The notes beneath the pieces are model-generated. The model had not been told where the DNA came from. It did no database searches and worked only from the letters and a program-made list of their open reading frames with translations. A DNA stretch of 64,000 nt, taken from positions 78,471,084-78,535,083 of the forward strand of contig NC_088300.1 of assembly GCF_032854445.1 (NCBI RefSeq). Direction: 5' to 3'. Positions 1-12,545 of the stretch are shown piece after piece. Origin of the DNA: Liolophura sinensis (taxonomy: Eukaryota; Mollusca; Polyplacophora; Chitonida; Chitonidae). The position numbers were made by a program, and so were the translations under genes. Every line of letters begins with the position of its first letter. Within the stretch, counting starts at the first letter, position 1.

Positions 1-1690
1 AGTTTTTTTCCCATTTGTATGATGGTGATGGGTCACGAACTATCACAAAAATCCCCTTGGCATGTTGCAAGACCACTTTCTGTAGAACTTTCTTGGGTAA
101 ACCTTTCAAGTGTAATGTGATGTTCCTAGTCTGTGATTGCAGCAGGATGGCCTCAGTTTATTGTATGTTAGTAAATGTTTGTTCTGGACCCCTACTGATG
201 TGTGCTGATGCAGTCCTGTCAGCATTTATTGTAGCCTGTCCAGACAAAACTTACGAAATCTTTCGATTTCAAATGTAGTGATAGATGGAAGGTATTCATG
301 CCTTTATTAGGTTTCCTTTTCATTGTATTATGATTATCTAAACTATACTTGTGATGCGTGGCTCTCCATGGTGTTCGCTGTCTGCAGTAATCTGACTGTA
401 CTGAGCAGAGACAGTGTTGTGCCTACTTCCCTAACTCCATGTGGCCATTCGTTGCACAACCACAAGTGTGCGCTCCATCGAAATCCCCAGGTCCAGAAAA
501 TGGGCCAGGTCCTTCATGTACTGTTGTGCAATACAATTTACCACAGTCAGCAAGTATACTAGTTTTGTACTAAAAGATGAAACGAAAACAATTCCAAGTC
601 TTGTGCAAAACAGACAGTCCAGTGCTGGTGTGCAACCGAGCATTTAACAAATCCAGTCTTGCATGTTGATTTTTTTAATATTTGCCCAGACATGCGACTT
701 ATGCCTTTTCATTGTTCTGATGATAAAGACAATGCTGCCACCTTTTAATAGTGGTTGGTTCATTAATGTTCCACTTATTTTTGGTATTGACTGTAAATAC
801 ATAGATTTTTCCAAGAAATTTTGTCCCACTTAATATTTTTTGGTATACTTTTCATCAGTTGTATCATTATTACTTATTCTGGTCAGTGACGTGTTTGTTT
901 ACTGATGTGAGAAGTCAACATTTTTTTGTGACGCCTTTGTCTCTTCAGTAGTTAATCCATGCAGTTAAAACTAACTTTTGAAGTTAAGATTTGATACAGT
1001 ATTAGTATTATGTCATGTTTTCTGGGATACATTGTATATGATTGTGTTGATAAAGCTGAGTTTATTTTCTGTTCTAACTTGAATTATTTTTGGAGTCATG
1101 ATTTTTTTAACATTTAATGGTTAAGCAAATGCTTTCCTGTTAATAATTAGCATTTATAGTCAGATTTGTGGTAATGTGTTATTCTGAATATGAAAGTTGG
1201 TCTATGGATCACATCCATAAATTCACACTAAAGCACAGGTTATTCTTGTCCATTCATCTGCATGCTTGAATAATATATCACAGTTTATTGACCAATTTTC
1301 ATACCAGTTGTGTTTTGTATATGGGAAGTTTTCTTAGTTATTTTCCGTTGTATGCAGTTAATGATATCCCAAAGTTTCTATGTTTTTTAAAATAATAAAA
1401 GCAGTCATTCTTTTATAATGGATATCACTGGTGTCTTTGGTGGTTTATTTTGGACATTTACCATGATTTTCTATGGAAGTACATATATATATAAGTTGAA
1501 CTAGTCAATGGTCAAACCATGTTGGTACCGTGGTGTGGTATTTCCATGGTCAAGTTGATGGTGGTTTCATGTTCTCCAGCTGCCATGTTATTTATACTTT
1601 CAATTAATTTTTAATATCTTTCTAACACTTACGTTTTGTGTAATGGATTCTTTGGATTAATAAAGCGTTTCATCTGCAAGATTCCCATTA
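1..1690 (+). other. T-rich unique region, possibly the 3'UTR of a plus-strand gene to the left
   Basis: The region is T-rich on the plus strand, lacks tandem arrays and has no coding frame with recognisable similarity. AATAAA-like signals occur near 1393-1400 (aataataaaa) and 1659-1664 (aataaagcg), and composition becomes more balanced after about 1690. Frames such as 15-278 have no family features. A terminal exon UTR is one explanation; ordinary intergenic DNA is the other. Confidence 0.2.
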
Positions 1691-2960
1691 GTCGGCTTTA
1701 ATCACTAACCCTAAGCCAGTGAGAGTTTAGTGCTTCATCTCCCTCCTCACTGGTGCATGGATACCTGTGTGCTTCTGACTTACTAATCTCAATGTCTACA
1801 TATACATAAGCCAGCATGCAAATCGTGTAGGGAAAAGGCTCGGCTGTGCTGATCCCATCACCGTCTATCCTTGCTACATGTACCTCCGAGATTGGGTGTT
1901 ATATTAGTCTCGGCTATCTTACTGTCTCTGGTTATGCTTGTTAACTCGATGGTGGTGTGTGCATGCAATCTGACACTGTGATAACCGACCTGTAAGCTTA
2001 CATTCCATGACAGTTTGGCCCTCCCTTCACCCTATATGCGCACATCTCTCCTTAAACATTCTACAGGTGAGTTATATAGACACCTGAGCCCGTCACTAAT
2101 GTCAGAACCAATACAGCTGTTGTATAATGCAATTTTCAGTGTTGACAATCTTCTCCACACAGAAGTGCTTTAATACCTGCTTGGTTATATTGTCATATAA
2201 TACAGGATCTTGTTTGCTTTTAAAATTCAGTTGTTCAAGAAGCCTTGTAAGATCGATTTTTACTCCTGAAGTACTTTGTTAAAGACAGACTCGTCGCTGA
2301 TTCGCCTATACACGTGACTAAAGTTAAATCCTTTTCACTGGTAATGCTGTACATGGAAATACACATATTTTTGTTAATTTGGGACAAACCGACAGCATCG
2401 ATGTATTTTTTTTTTTTTTTTACCAACATGTGCAGCAAGGTAGCCTATTTGAGTTGGAAACAGTCTGTGTATATAATTACTTACGTTTTCAAGTTGTACT
2501 CCAATTAAGGTTCCCTTTCCGACTAAAAACGGTTAATGACTTGACTTCATATCTGATTTGGTGCTGCACTGAAAGGTTTCTCTTCCTGTCGAAGGAAAAT
2601 TGATCATTACTGTTGGACCGGAGATGAAGACATACAAAGTGCTACACTGGAACCGGCTACAGAAAAACAGCACTCCGACTGGCGGATGAAAATTGCCAGC
2701 GCGACTACTTTCCCAGGCCGTAAAAGAGATAAAATGCCGACTCAATCTAAAACGAAACTTCTGTACGACTTAAAAACGAATTTCCGGACTGTTGCAAATT
2801 ATTACCTGGAAAGATCGATACACGGGGGTATTAAACTCACTTCTTTCTTATTTGTATTAAAATCAAACTTGAGGCTGATATCACGTGACCTCAAAATAAA
2901 GTTCGGTAAATGTCAAGTGTAATAATCTTAAGTGGCCTTTGAGGGATATGTTGGCTGGGA

Positions 2961-2976
2961 GGGGGGGGGGGGGGGG
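2961..2976 (+). repeat. Poly(G) run, 16 G
   Basis: Sixteen consecutive G bases follow gctggga and precede tggagtgg. Runs of this length can form G-quadruplexes and are prone to length error in sequencing. Confidence 0.9.
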
Positions 2977-4429
2977 TGGAGTGGATACGCCAATGTGCCG
3001 TGTGCGGAGACGAGTGTGAGAAATATCATGATAAAAAAATATCAGAAATCAATATATCAGAATTAAAATGAGATGGGTTAAACACATATCAAGTCGCGAT
3101 ATATGTTTAAGTGGCCTTATGTAGAAAATAAAGTTTTACATAGTTTCTTGTTACGTGACACGTTTTAATCCATTTCGATAAAATGTCTGTGTGATCAAGA
3201 TGAGTCAAAACGATATAAAACTTAAAAAAAACAACAACATATTATATGCATAGTAAGGTAGTTAAACCGAACAGTGACGTCATGCTTGTCGTTCGACATC
3301 CGCTAATCTGTGACATTACCTGTGAAAACAAGAATATGGATGCTAATTATCTTTACAGCGAGTTTTGAATGCATGGCTAAACGATTGATTTAGATATAAT
3401 TGCAAGTTAGGATGGTGGCGGGTGGACAGTTTCGGTGTGGAGGTGACAAGCAAAGTAATTAAGAAAAAAGACTGCGAATTAGTGCATAGCCTAACTACAT
3501 GCACATTATTATCAAAACCACTGCGCTGGCTACCGGAGTGCCGGTTGCCGAGTTGAAGTATGTAATGAAAATGGTTTACGGAAAACTGATTCACCAAGAT
3601 TTGCAACCATAGATCTAGGTTCATTGAAGTAGGCCTATGAAATCAAAAACGTCTTTCCGAAAAAAAACGGTCAAATACACTTAGTGCACCCGGATATGAA
3701 GTAATATATCCATAAGCATTATCATGAGCATTATCATGCCACCAAGAATAGAACTTTGAAACATAACCCATGTATTTTACAATGTTGACTCACGTAAAAA
3801 AACAGGAGTATATATACCACCTGTTAATTTCTACAGAACTACCAACGGTTCCTTCTTACTAAATGCGTTTGACTTCGGTCTAACCGTAATCTTATAAAGG
3901 CATATACTCCATGCCCGTTTACGCTCTCATACACTCCATTTACTGCTGACTTAAACGACTTAATCAATACAGATTACTCGTGGAATGATATACCATATGT
4001 GTACACCATAGACGGTGATTTCAGACTACCACATTGATTTTCGGATTTCACGGTATGGGCTATACAGCCATAGGTCCGTGACAGTAAACGTGTATAGCGT
4101 TCGCCTGAAGCCCGTGTACAAGTACGTACTCACGTGTTGTAACCGTGAACATATTGCGTGGGATCCTACCGTGACGGGTCTAATTAGAGACAGTCTATAT
4201 GTTAACAAGAAAATGTAGAGATGGTGCACATGTAGGCTATCTGTAACGCGCTATCGACATCAATGTTATAATAAATGATCTGTATATTTAAGTAATACAT
4301 TTACCTAATTGCCAATTGCAAACTTAACTATAAACCATCGACAAATGCAAACATCACAGTATTTATCAAGTAGAAAAGACAATACTGCAAACAATGCGTA
4401 AGAGAGTAGAATTGAATGGTAATGATTTG

Positions 4430-4515
4430 GTTCTATTACAGGAAGTTCCCTTTGGTCTATTTGCAAAGGTTGTTGGTTCAAACCCCAACATGGTCGCCCG
4501 TCACAAATTAAAATA
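4430..4515 (+). mobile_element. Possible tRNA-derived SINE head relic
   Basis: The segment contains GGTTCAAACCCC at 4475-4486, a good match to the RNA polymerase III B box (GGTTCRANNCC), followed by aacatggtcgcccgt, which recalls the junction after the tRNA head in mollusc SINEs. The A box is not convincing and there is no cloverleaf, so it is not called as a tRNA gene. Confidence 0.25.
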
Positions 4516-4876
4516 GTTTACTACACCCTCAGTGAAGTTCGATACATGCACTTGTCGAAGTACTTTTCAGTTTTTTCGAACGGTACATACATATATTTAC
4601 AAATTAGCTTTCAGGTTTCACTATTGTGGCTTTAACGCTGGCAGCGTTCACTTTTTATGAACGTCCATATATGGTTTATTTGGGGGGACATGTTTTGTTG
4701 CAAGCATCCAAGATATTGTCAATCGACTTGAAGTATTCACCTGAAATGTGCAATATGAAATGTTTAAATGTTCAAATCAAAAGGACGTGGCTTGCACCTA
4801 AATTGCAGTAACCCATCTGAGTTGTAAACATAAATGATAAAAACAGCAGAGCGATGTTACAAATTTGTTAGGTCGT

Positions 4877-4920
4877 CCCCCCCCCCCCCCCCCCCTCAAA
4901 AAAAACAAAAAAAAACAAAA
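4877..4920. repeat. Poly(C) run (19 C) followed by A-rich tract
   Basis: Nineteen C bases (4877-4895) are followed by tc and three runs of eight or nine A separated by single C bases. The minus strand therefore carries a long G run preceded by T runs. This could be the degraded end of a retroposed element or simple slippage DNA. Confidence 0.85.
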
Positions 4921-5761
4921 AAAACAGAGACGCTTGCTGAACCACTTGGAGATTATTCCTAGGTCGGCTAATTCCCTCCCAAAATAATGGGATGTTTTCC
5001 CCTTTTTATTCAGAAAGATAACAAACCGTATAGCGGTTACAAACGAGATGTTAGTCTTCAGGAACGAGTCCGCCGTCTGCATAACCGCTCTTTCTGCCAC
5101 GGCCTGAAAACATATTCACAAAAGACAAATTAAATCTGCTGTCAGTGAATGTGATTTTTGTCCGCCAGATTTCAATCAATAAGCCCAAGTAAGCAACGTG
5201 TATTCCTCTCACTATGGCAGTTACTCTGTCATTACTGATAATGAAATGAATCAACCAACTTTTTCATTTAATTCCGATTTTCCGTTAGCACAGAATGATC
5301 ATTAACACAAACTGCAGCCTTCTCTGATCGATTATAACTGTAGCGCATTACAAACATATAAGAAAAATCTCATTGTGGCTGTCTCTTTATAATGACTAAT
5401 GCTGTGCAGTAGCCGGGGAGGGAATTTTTCCAAACAGCGACAACATGTTATCAGATATACCTCAAACCCAGCCTGACATTTATATTGAAAACAAGTTAGT
5501 GCAAAAAAGTTACACCTCTTTTTTTTCAAAGTTGCCCCGTTCTTCAAAAAGCAAAAAAATAAGTTAAAATTGGTGATTAAAATCGGTAATCGTTGTTGAC
5601 TGTGGCCGAATAGAGTGGCCTGTTTGTTCTCAGATAAACTGTGGCTGACTTGTGAAGGCTGTCACCACAGAGTGCATTCTCCACAGAGTATATTCTCTAC
5701 CAAGTAGACAGCCTGGACACGTCGAGTCAGACGAGTTATAGTTAGTGTCATTAGGCTAACA

Positions 5762-6057
5762 ATGCCGAAATGCAAATGTAAACGCACATCTATGATCTTA
5801 GACTGTAGTAGTATATCTAGTATACGCAACAATGCGAATATACAGTTCCAGGCATGCATAATAACTTTCATTTTCCTTGTTGTTGGGACATCCATCTTGT
5901 GTTCGTGGCGATACGATTTTACTCAATTTCTGTCTCACAAGACGTTGATAAGATGTTTAACACGCTATACTCAATACCTTTGCACTAATACAACGTTCAG
6001 TTTCACGAATGAAGAACACCGAAGTGCGCAGATACTATCCCATTCTCAAAAAGGAGA
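5762..6057 (+). CDS. Weak candidate first exon of a type II membrane protein (hypothetical)
   Basis: A frame starts at an ATG with A at -3 and begins MPKCKCKRTSM. It has one strong hydrophobic segment (ACIITFIFLVVGTSILCSW, about residues 41-59) preceded by basic residues, then a polar stretch with one N-glycosylation sequon (NTT). This is the layout of a signal-anchored type II protein such as a Golgi enzyme. The frame ends in TAA at 6059-6061, but a plausible donor (AAGGAGA|gtaata) lies just before it, so it could be a 5' coding exon. No downstream partner exon was recognised, and the 23-bp array starts about 30 bases later. It may well be a chance open frame. Confidence 0.15.
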
Positions 6058-6093
6058 GTAATACCATAGGCAAATGATACAATGCTCATGCAA

Positions 6094-6490
6094 GCTAACA
6101 TTGTGAGCTTGTCAAATTTAGCATAGCAAGCATGTCGCCTTTGACCCACAGCTTGTCACCTTTTGAATTGCGAGCTTGTCACCTTTAGCATCGTAAGCTT
6201 GTCACCTCTAACTCATAGTTTGTCATCTTTATCATCGCACGCTCGTCACTTCTAATTCATAGATTGTCATCTCTAACCCATAGCTTGCCATCTTTATGAT
6301 CGCATGCTTCTCACCTCTCAGTCACAGCTTTTCAGCTTTAGCATCGCAAGCTTGTCACCTTTAGCATCACAAGCTTGTTACTTCTGACTCATAGCTTGCC
6401 ACATCTGGCATGCGAAGCTTGTCACCCTTAGCATCGCAAGCTTGTCACCTTTAGCATCGCAAACTTGTTTCCCTAAGGCATAGCAAGCTC
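6094..6490. repeat. Minisatellite, about 23-bp unit (AGCTTGTCACCTTTAGCATC...)
   Basis: About seventeen imperfect copies of a unit combining agcttgtcacc with tttagcatcgca or tctaactcata. Two sub-variants (tagcatcgc and taactcat) alternate irregularly. Divergence is high, suggesting an old array. Confidence 0.85.
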
Positions 6491-6669
6491 CTCAGCTGTA
6501 AATCAGCTCCTTGAAATGTTTCAGCTTTCTCCGATTGGCCTCCAGATTTCAGCATAAAAAAACAAGTAAAGAAATCATTAGACAAAAGATCAGTCTCAGA
6601 TCTATCTTATGTATATCCGTCTATACTGTAGCTGGATAAAATTTTGTTCGTCTTATTCGTGAATTATTT

Positions 6670-6755
6670 GAGTGAGTGAGTGAGTGCATGAGGTTTATCG
6701 TCGTACTTAACAGTTTTTCAGTCATATGACGATGAAGGAATCCTTAGTGAATGAT
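6670..6755 (+). mobile_element. Fragment of a (GAGT)n-headed mollusc-type repetitive element
   Basis: Four GAGT copies are followed by gcatgaggtttatcgtcgta, then cttaacagtttttcagtcat and atgacgatgaaggaatcctt. From memory this order matches the start of a short interspersed element common in bivalve and gastropod genomes. The fragment ends near 6755; no tRNA-like part or target duplication was identified. Confidence 0.45.
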
Positions 6756-6838
6756 TCAGACAACACTTCTCAATACGTAACACCCATTGGTTAAACGCAC
6801 AAACTCTTCCTATGAAAGGTCACAATTTTGCGTGAAAC

Positions 6839-7480
6839 TACCAGAACACTGTCCTTCATTACCGACGTCAGACCTATCCAATCAGGACACCATCCTTCCT
6901 CACTGACTTTATACCAAGCGTACCAGAACACGATCCTTCATTACTGACTTTATATCTAGCGTACCAGAACACGATCCTTCATTACTGACTTTATATCTAG
7001 CGTACCAGAACACCATTCTCCATTACTGACTTTATACCCAGCATACCAGAACACCATACTTCATTACTGACTTTATACCTAACGAACCAGAGCACGATCC
7101 TTCCTCACTGACTTTATACCAAGCGTACCAGAACACGATCCTTCATTACTGACTTTATATCTAGCGTACCAGAACACGATCCTTCATTACTGACTTTATA
7201 TCTAGCGTACCAGAACACCATTCTCCATTACTGACTTTATACCCAGCATACCAGAACACCATACTTCATTACTGACTTTATACCTAACGAACCAGAGCAC
7301 GATCCTTCATTACTGACTTTATACCTAGCGTTCCAGAACACGATCCTTCATTACTGACTTTATATCTAGCGTACCAGAACACGATCCTTCATTACTGACT
7401 TCATAACCAGCGTAGCGTTTATTACAAACTTCATACCTAGTGTCGCACAACACTATGCTCTATTACTAACTCCATACCGG
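6839..7480. repeat. Minisatellite, 41-bp unit with a 205-bp higher-order duplication
   Basis: About fifteen copies of a unit beginning taccagaacacgatccttca and ending actttatatctagcg. Bases about 6894-7102 recur at about 7099-7307 with an offset of 205 (five units), including the same unit-specific variants (cactgactttataccaagcg, accattctcc, aaccagagcacg). The right flank decays into diverged units (tgtcgcacaacactatgctc). Confidence 0.9.
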
Positions 7481-8620
7481 AACCACCGAATTTACATGCA
7501 GGTCTCTAAACGTTCCACCATTACTAATTATGAGTTACATTCTACAACGCAAAGGCACCACTGAGCTGTGTACATTTATACGTCAGCAAACGTGTTCAGC
7601 CGGCGGTTGTGACTCCAAACTCTCTTCTCTTTTGTGATTCCCTGAAGACAACAAATGTTTTAAAGATTTGAATGTTTTTCTCTTTCCAACGTATAGTATG
7701 TTTTTATGCTACACCTCTGCAGGTCCGACCAGGCAACGGCCTTGCGATAAAGCGGTCCACATCGGCACAAACAACAAGTGCAATAATGCGTTTACGGGAC
7801 ACTTCTACATGGTAATGGACTCCATAAAAAGCGACTTTAAATTCCATTAGATAAAATGTCACTAAACTCAACCGCTAACTCCCCATCTATTCTGTATACA
7901 GTGGCAATGGACGAGTTCTCTATCGCCATAAAGAAACAGCTAAAACGGAATTAAGCCCAAGTAGTTCTATTTCCATGCAAATTTTTCCATTAAAGACACA
8001 AGTGGGCAAATATGTAAGTCGAAAAAAATATTCCACATGGTTGGCAAGTGTGAAGGACTTGGATGGGATTTTTGTGTACAAGCCAAAGTGTCTTTGTGAT
8101 GTGCTTGTGAGGAGGAAACGAAAACACTTTGTCATTGACGAATCAGATATGTGACCATGGTTTGGGGTCACGTGATGCCGTTCTCAGCCATACAGTCACC
8201 ACTGTACTCAGTAAATCGCCATACTTTAGCTGTCCATAAGCAATTCTACACACAGGCCTTCATGGTGCGAAATGCTTTATCACCTTTATTGCTCACAGAA
8301 TTACAGAGTCCATATAAAAAAGATGAAGGGTAATATCACAGACCTACGACTTTCTCTCCTGCAATATACGGTGCCACTAATCAAGTATATGGCAGCATGA
8401 AAAGATAGATATGGAATGTTGAATGAAATTTTTAAGATATACAAAATATATTTTCTCAAGCGCATCGAAGAAGGCTTATAAGCAAAGCTCGACGTCTTGG
8501 AGCTACACGACTTTATATGCTCACTGCATTGCGGTCTCTACTATACATATAATCTTCTCTAACCATGAGAGTGACAGTATAGTGACATTGCTGATGAGTG
8601 AGACACGATAAGCCCATGGC
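7481..8620. other. Unique intergenic sequence
   Basis: No repeat, RNA gene or coding frame with family features was seen. The short frames (7668-7850, 8151-8333, 8423-8611) have no recognisable domains or splice context. Confidence 0.4.
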
Positions 8621-8625
8621 AGCTG

Positions 8626-9215
8626 GACCTGGTTCCCACCAGACTAATTTAACGACGGTTTCACTATACTGGTATCCCACCACGTTGAGTGTGTGACTAT
8701 ATTTCATTATTTCCAAGTCCCATCAGACTAAGATATGGTGGCATCACCATGCTGGTATCCCACCACATTGAGTGGCTGACTATGTGTGCCTCAGGGTTCC
8801 ACCAGACTAAGTTAATGACGGCATTGCTATACTGATATCCCACCACATTAAGTGTGTGGCTATATTTCATTATTTCAGACTCCCATAAGACTAACTTAAT
8901 GACGGCATTACTATACTTGTATCCCACCCCACTGAATGGGTGAATACATATGCCTCAAGGTCCCACTAAACTAAATTAATTGGAGGCCTCATTATACTGA
9001 TATCCCACCACATTAAGTGAGTGACTATATGTACATATATACTTCATTATTCCTTGAGGTTTCACTACACTAATTCTCGATAACTTTTTCATTACGAATC
9101 CTGTGATGTCGTCGATGTCGGCTTCATTATATTGGAAGAGCAAGTCACACTAATTCTTGACAGATTCAGTGCTTTAGGATCCCGCCACAATAAGTCCGCT
9201 ATATTTTGTCTGCCA
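8626..9215. repeat. Diverged tandem repeat, about 88-bp unit
   Basis: Five to six degenerate copies of a module containing ccagactaa, gacggcattgctatactgat, atcccaccacattgagtg and gactatatttcattatttc. Copies differ by substitutions and small indels, and the last ones are hard to delimit. Confidence 0.7.
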
Positions 9216-9888
9216 AGTCCATAAGTCCATAACAGCTCAACCATTTCGAGGATATCTAAAATCGCAAAAAATTATGAGTCAGAAATGAAAATTCAAAGTA
9301 CCGTGCTAGGTTTTAGGATATACTTTGTATGCAGTATTACAAGGGATAGGGTCCTACACATGGATTCAGTCGCATCCCCGCAGCAATTTTCCCTCAAGAT
9401 AATGAACCATCCGGACGTCTTGACAAAATTCATGCAGCTCAAGTTATTTTCCACGACAGATAATTCACAATTACTGAATGCTAAAGAGGCTACCGTCATC
9501 ACCTTATGTGGATATGCCATGGTAAATCTGTCTATATATCTGACCTACCTCAGTTTCAATAAGTCGTCAGCACTCACCATCTACCCTCTATCAAAGATAA
9601 TTTATAATTCCAGACTAAGAAAGCATAACTCTCCACCACAATGACTGAATGTCAAAGCGATTGGCATCGAACCGTAGATACGAGTATGATGTCAGTTTCT
9701 GTGAATTGTCCGCCATGACATTATCCGGAGTACAAGAGACAAGAAGACCACAGAAACAAGGTATAAGAAATTCCAGGGCTATAGAATTCAGTTTGAGCCG
9801 AAATGTACTATTGTCCAGGACTCAAAAAGTTCATCCAAGATGAAGAAGCACATGTGATTCCACAAATACTTCCCGTGATTCATTAATT
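9216..9888. other. Unique sequence with a 119-codon frame of unknown meaning (9285-9644, +)
   Basis: The frame at 9285-9644 is the longest outside the tandem arrays. It has a moderately hydrophobic stretch near its middle but no motif, no obvious splice partners and no family resemblance that I can name. I treat it as chance. Confidence 0.3.
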
Positions 9889-9975
9889 CATTTATTTATT
9901 TGATTGGTGTTTTACGCCGTACTCAAGAATATTTCACTTATACGACGGCGGCCAGCATTATGGTGGGAAGAAAGA
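9889..9975 (-). mobile_element. SINE tail copy, reverse orientation
   Basis: On the minus strand this reads ccataatgctggccgccgtc, then gtataagtgaaatattcttg and agtacggcgtaaaacaccaa, ending in AAATAAATAAATG. It is the same element tail as the plus-strand copies near 38.4 and 45.1 kb, truncated at its 5' side within the tttcttcccaccataatgc segment. Confidence 0.75.
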
Positions 9976-12545
9976 AGATGGTATTGTCTATGTGAGTTGG
10001 ATCATCACCCGAAGTCCAGTTTTACTCATCACAGATGGCGAGATTCACACACGTGTGTTAAACCTAACTTAGAACAGACGTCTGCATATAATGCGTCCGC
10101 CATTGTCAACCATTCTGACAAAATGTCTAAATTGTTCTTAGAGGAGTCCGCGAGTTAGATTGTTTTTCAAACGCTATTTGAAGGACATAACCATCAGTGC
10201 TTAAAAAAACACAATGTTTAAATGACAGTGGATACGCATCTCTTAAAATGTGAAAGAACGAAGGATCAGAAATAATCATAAATCAAAAAGCTGACATTCA
10301 AACGTTGATTTCTGACATCAGAAAATCTTCACAACTTACATATAATTATCAAAAACGCGCTTGAAATAATTTACACTTTGTATGTTTTGTCTCACTATAC
10401 CAGTAATACACCACATACAATTACAAACATTTTCAACTTCATGACAGCCACAAGAACAAACTTTGGCGAATGATAACGCCCATGAATTCAGATAAAGCTG
10501 TCAAATAGGGATGGGGATACGGATATGTTTACATTTTACACCGTGTATTGGACATCCGTGAATATACATTTACAGTTATCCGTGATATGATCAGATAACT
10601 GTAAATATAAAGACTACAGAAAACATTAACTGAGGATTACATCAGGATTACTAAGATCTGTGCGTGGTATTCCTATATTTGTCATAGCAGTAGTAGATAT
10701 ACAAAAGTACTGTTGTTAGGTCTGTCTAACATAAACCCCACAGTGGTCGTTGCTTCGTGATAAATGTAGCCCAAGACAAAAAAAAATCACCACGTCAGCA
10801 GCGAAAAAAATGGCTGCAAGAATCAGACAGTAGAGTCAGAGAGCATTGGAAATCAGTTTAACAGGATGATAACGAGATACATGTACATGCCATTGACAGA
10901 AAGAGGTACAATCAAGGCATATAAAGACGCACTTATGAAGAAAACCTGACGTGTTCCAAACTTTGCTTATTGTGTTACGTAACAACACACCGCCTTACTC
11001 TGCGAGCAACTCGTATAGCGGTGCAGAGCGTGATTAATTTACAGGGAGTGAGATGAATGTAGGGTAGCGACTGTGGACGGACATAAGGCATTGAGAACAT
11101 TTGTCAGATCGGAGAGTTGTAATCTGACAGGCTGTATGGAGAAATCATAGTACTGTAGCGGCTAATCTTCACCATACCGTGCCCATGGAAGATGGATGTC
11201 ACGGAAATGTCCAAGAAATAATCTTCAAAGGCGTTAATACGCGGGTATTGCTACGGCTTCCGGTCCTCTAACTTCCGTTTTAAGCTTATAGACAACAGGA
11301 AGTGTTGCGAGAAAAACGGGATTTTCTTCCAAGCAGATTAAGTTACAGAAAGCGATTTTTTGTTCTCAAAAACTTTTGCCACATTTGATGTAAAAAAAAT
11401 CCGGCAAAAACAATGCAAATGGATAAGAATTTCAAACTGAGACGATTCGAAGGGAAACAATAGCATATGCCATTCCCGTGCAGATTGATGCTAAATCGAT
11501 CAGGTGGATATGGTTAAAAACACACCTGACAGCTATCCCTCAATGATCACTGAGGATAATGGCATTAGCGTTCATTAATCTCAAAGAAAAGTGAGTCCTA
11601 ATCTGAAAGTGATATTGTCAGCAAACCGCCCAAGTTGCTCAGGGGTTAACTGGAGATCAGTCCGGGACTCAGTTATTTAAGTACTCTACGGTAATACGAG
11701 ATCGTTTATTGTTTAGTACGATGAGAACTCCGATCGAAAAAGGAACATTTGGCAAGGAGACAACCAATTAAGAGCTCCGCTTTAACGGCTGCGTTTCATT
11801 TCAGTCAGGTAATGACTACCCTCGGAAGTTCGACACGTTCTGGCGGGGTTTTTTCCTCAAGTTATCTTCCTTGGCGTGCTTGTATCGGCGTGTTTAGGGA
11901 GTTCAGATCGAAGACTATGGGCTTTTCCTAATTTAGTTGGTCACACGGACTGATTAATCTGGTTACGTTCTTATAAATTTTGAGGCATCTTTTAAAGCAG
12001 CGCAATGCTTCCACAGTAGAGGCATGGTTACCAAGGCTCGGCACTATTGTGACGAAGCACACTCCTCAGCGTGGCCAACGGAATCCAGCTAAAGTAATAA
12101 GATGTAACCTGGCAATACACTCCTCCACTCCGTGCTTTCAGTTGTGGGAAATAAAAAAAAATACCTCGTCTAGATGAGTTTCGTACAGAGTGGAGTCAAG
12201 GACAGAATATCAGCTGACGAGATGGGGAGAAATATACAAAGAACAGGACAATGTGGTAGACATTGAAGTGCTGGGCAGATACACGGACGTCCGCAAACCG
12301 ACAAGAAGCAACGTAAAAGTTAAAAAACAAACAGATAGTGCATTATTCTCTTGATACATGTATATGTATATGTACTGTGCCTTGAATTATACCTGAGCTG
12401 TTGTTGTTAAGTAAAACATGGACATGCATCACCTTCATCGTTGAGCCAAATGTAACGCCTCTCTTCGAATCCAGAAAAGCCCACCATAACCTGTGCGGAA
12501 TACACTGCACATTATTCAATGTCTAAAATACCCTAAAACACAGAA
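9976..12545. other. Unique intergenic sequence with one perfect inverted repeat
   Basis: No gene or array was recognised. Frames such as 11749-11931 and 11980-12177 are short and featureless. The only structural feature noted is the hairpin at 10568-10606. Confidence 0.4.
10568..10606. repeat. Perfect 13-bp inverted repeat with 13-nt loop
   Basis: The arms atttacagttatc (10568-10580) and gataactgtaaat (10594-10606) are exact reverse complements around cgtgatatgatca. Pairing extends outward with a bulge (ataca against tata). It could be a relic of a short terminal-inverted-repeat element or a chance palindrome. Confidence 0.7.

Larger units (their letters stand above)
1691..5761. other. Intergenic unique sequence, no gene recognised
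   Basis: Open frames here are short (under 100 codons) and show no family features. The region contains a 16-G run at 2961-2976, a 19-C run at 4877-4895 next to A-rich tracts, a T run near 2406-2420, and a weak tRNA-like B box at 4475-4486. Confidence 0.4.

Noticed and set aside
4430-4515. tRNA gene
   Set aside because: Only a B-box-like GGTTCAAACCC is present. No acceptor stem pairing, anticodon arm or convincing A box could be traced.
9285-9644. 119-codon frame as a gene
   Set aside because: No recognisable domain, splice support or codon bias stands out; a frame of this length is plausible by chance in 64 kb.
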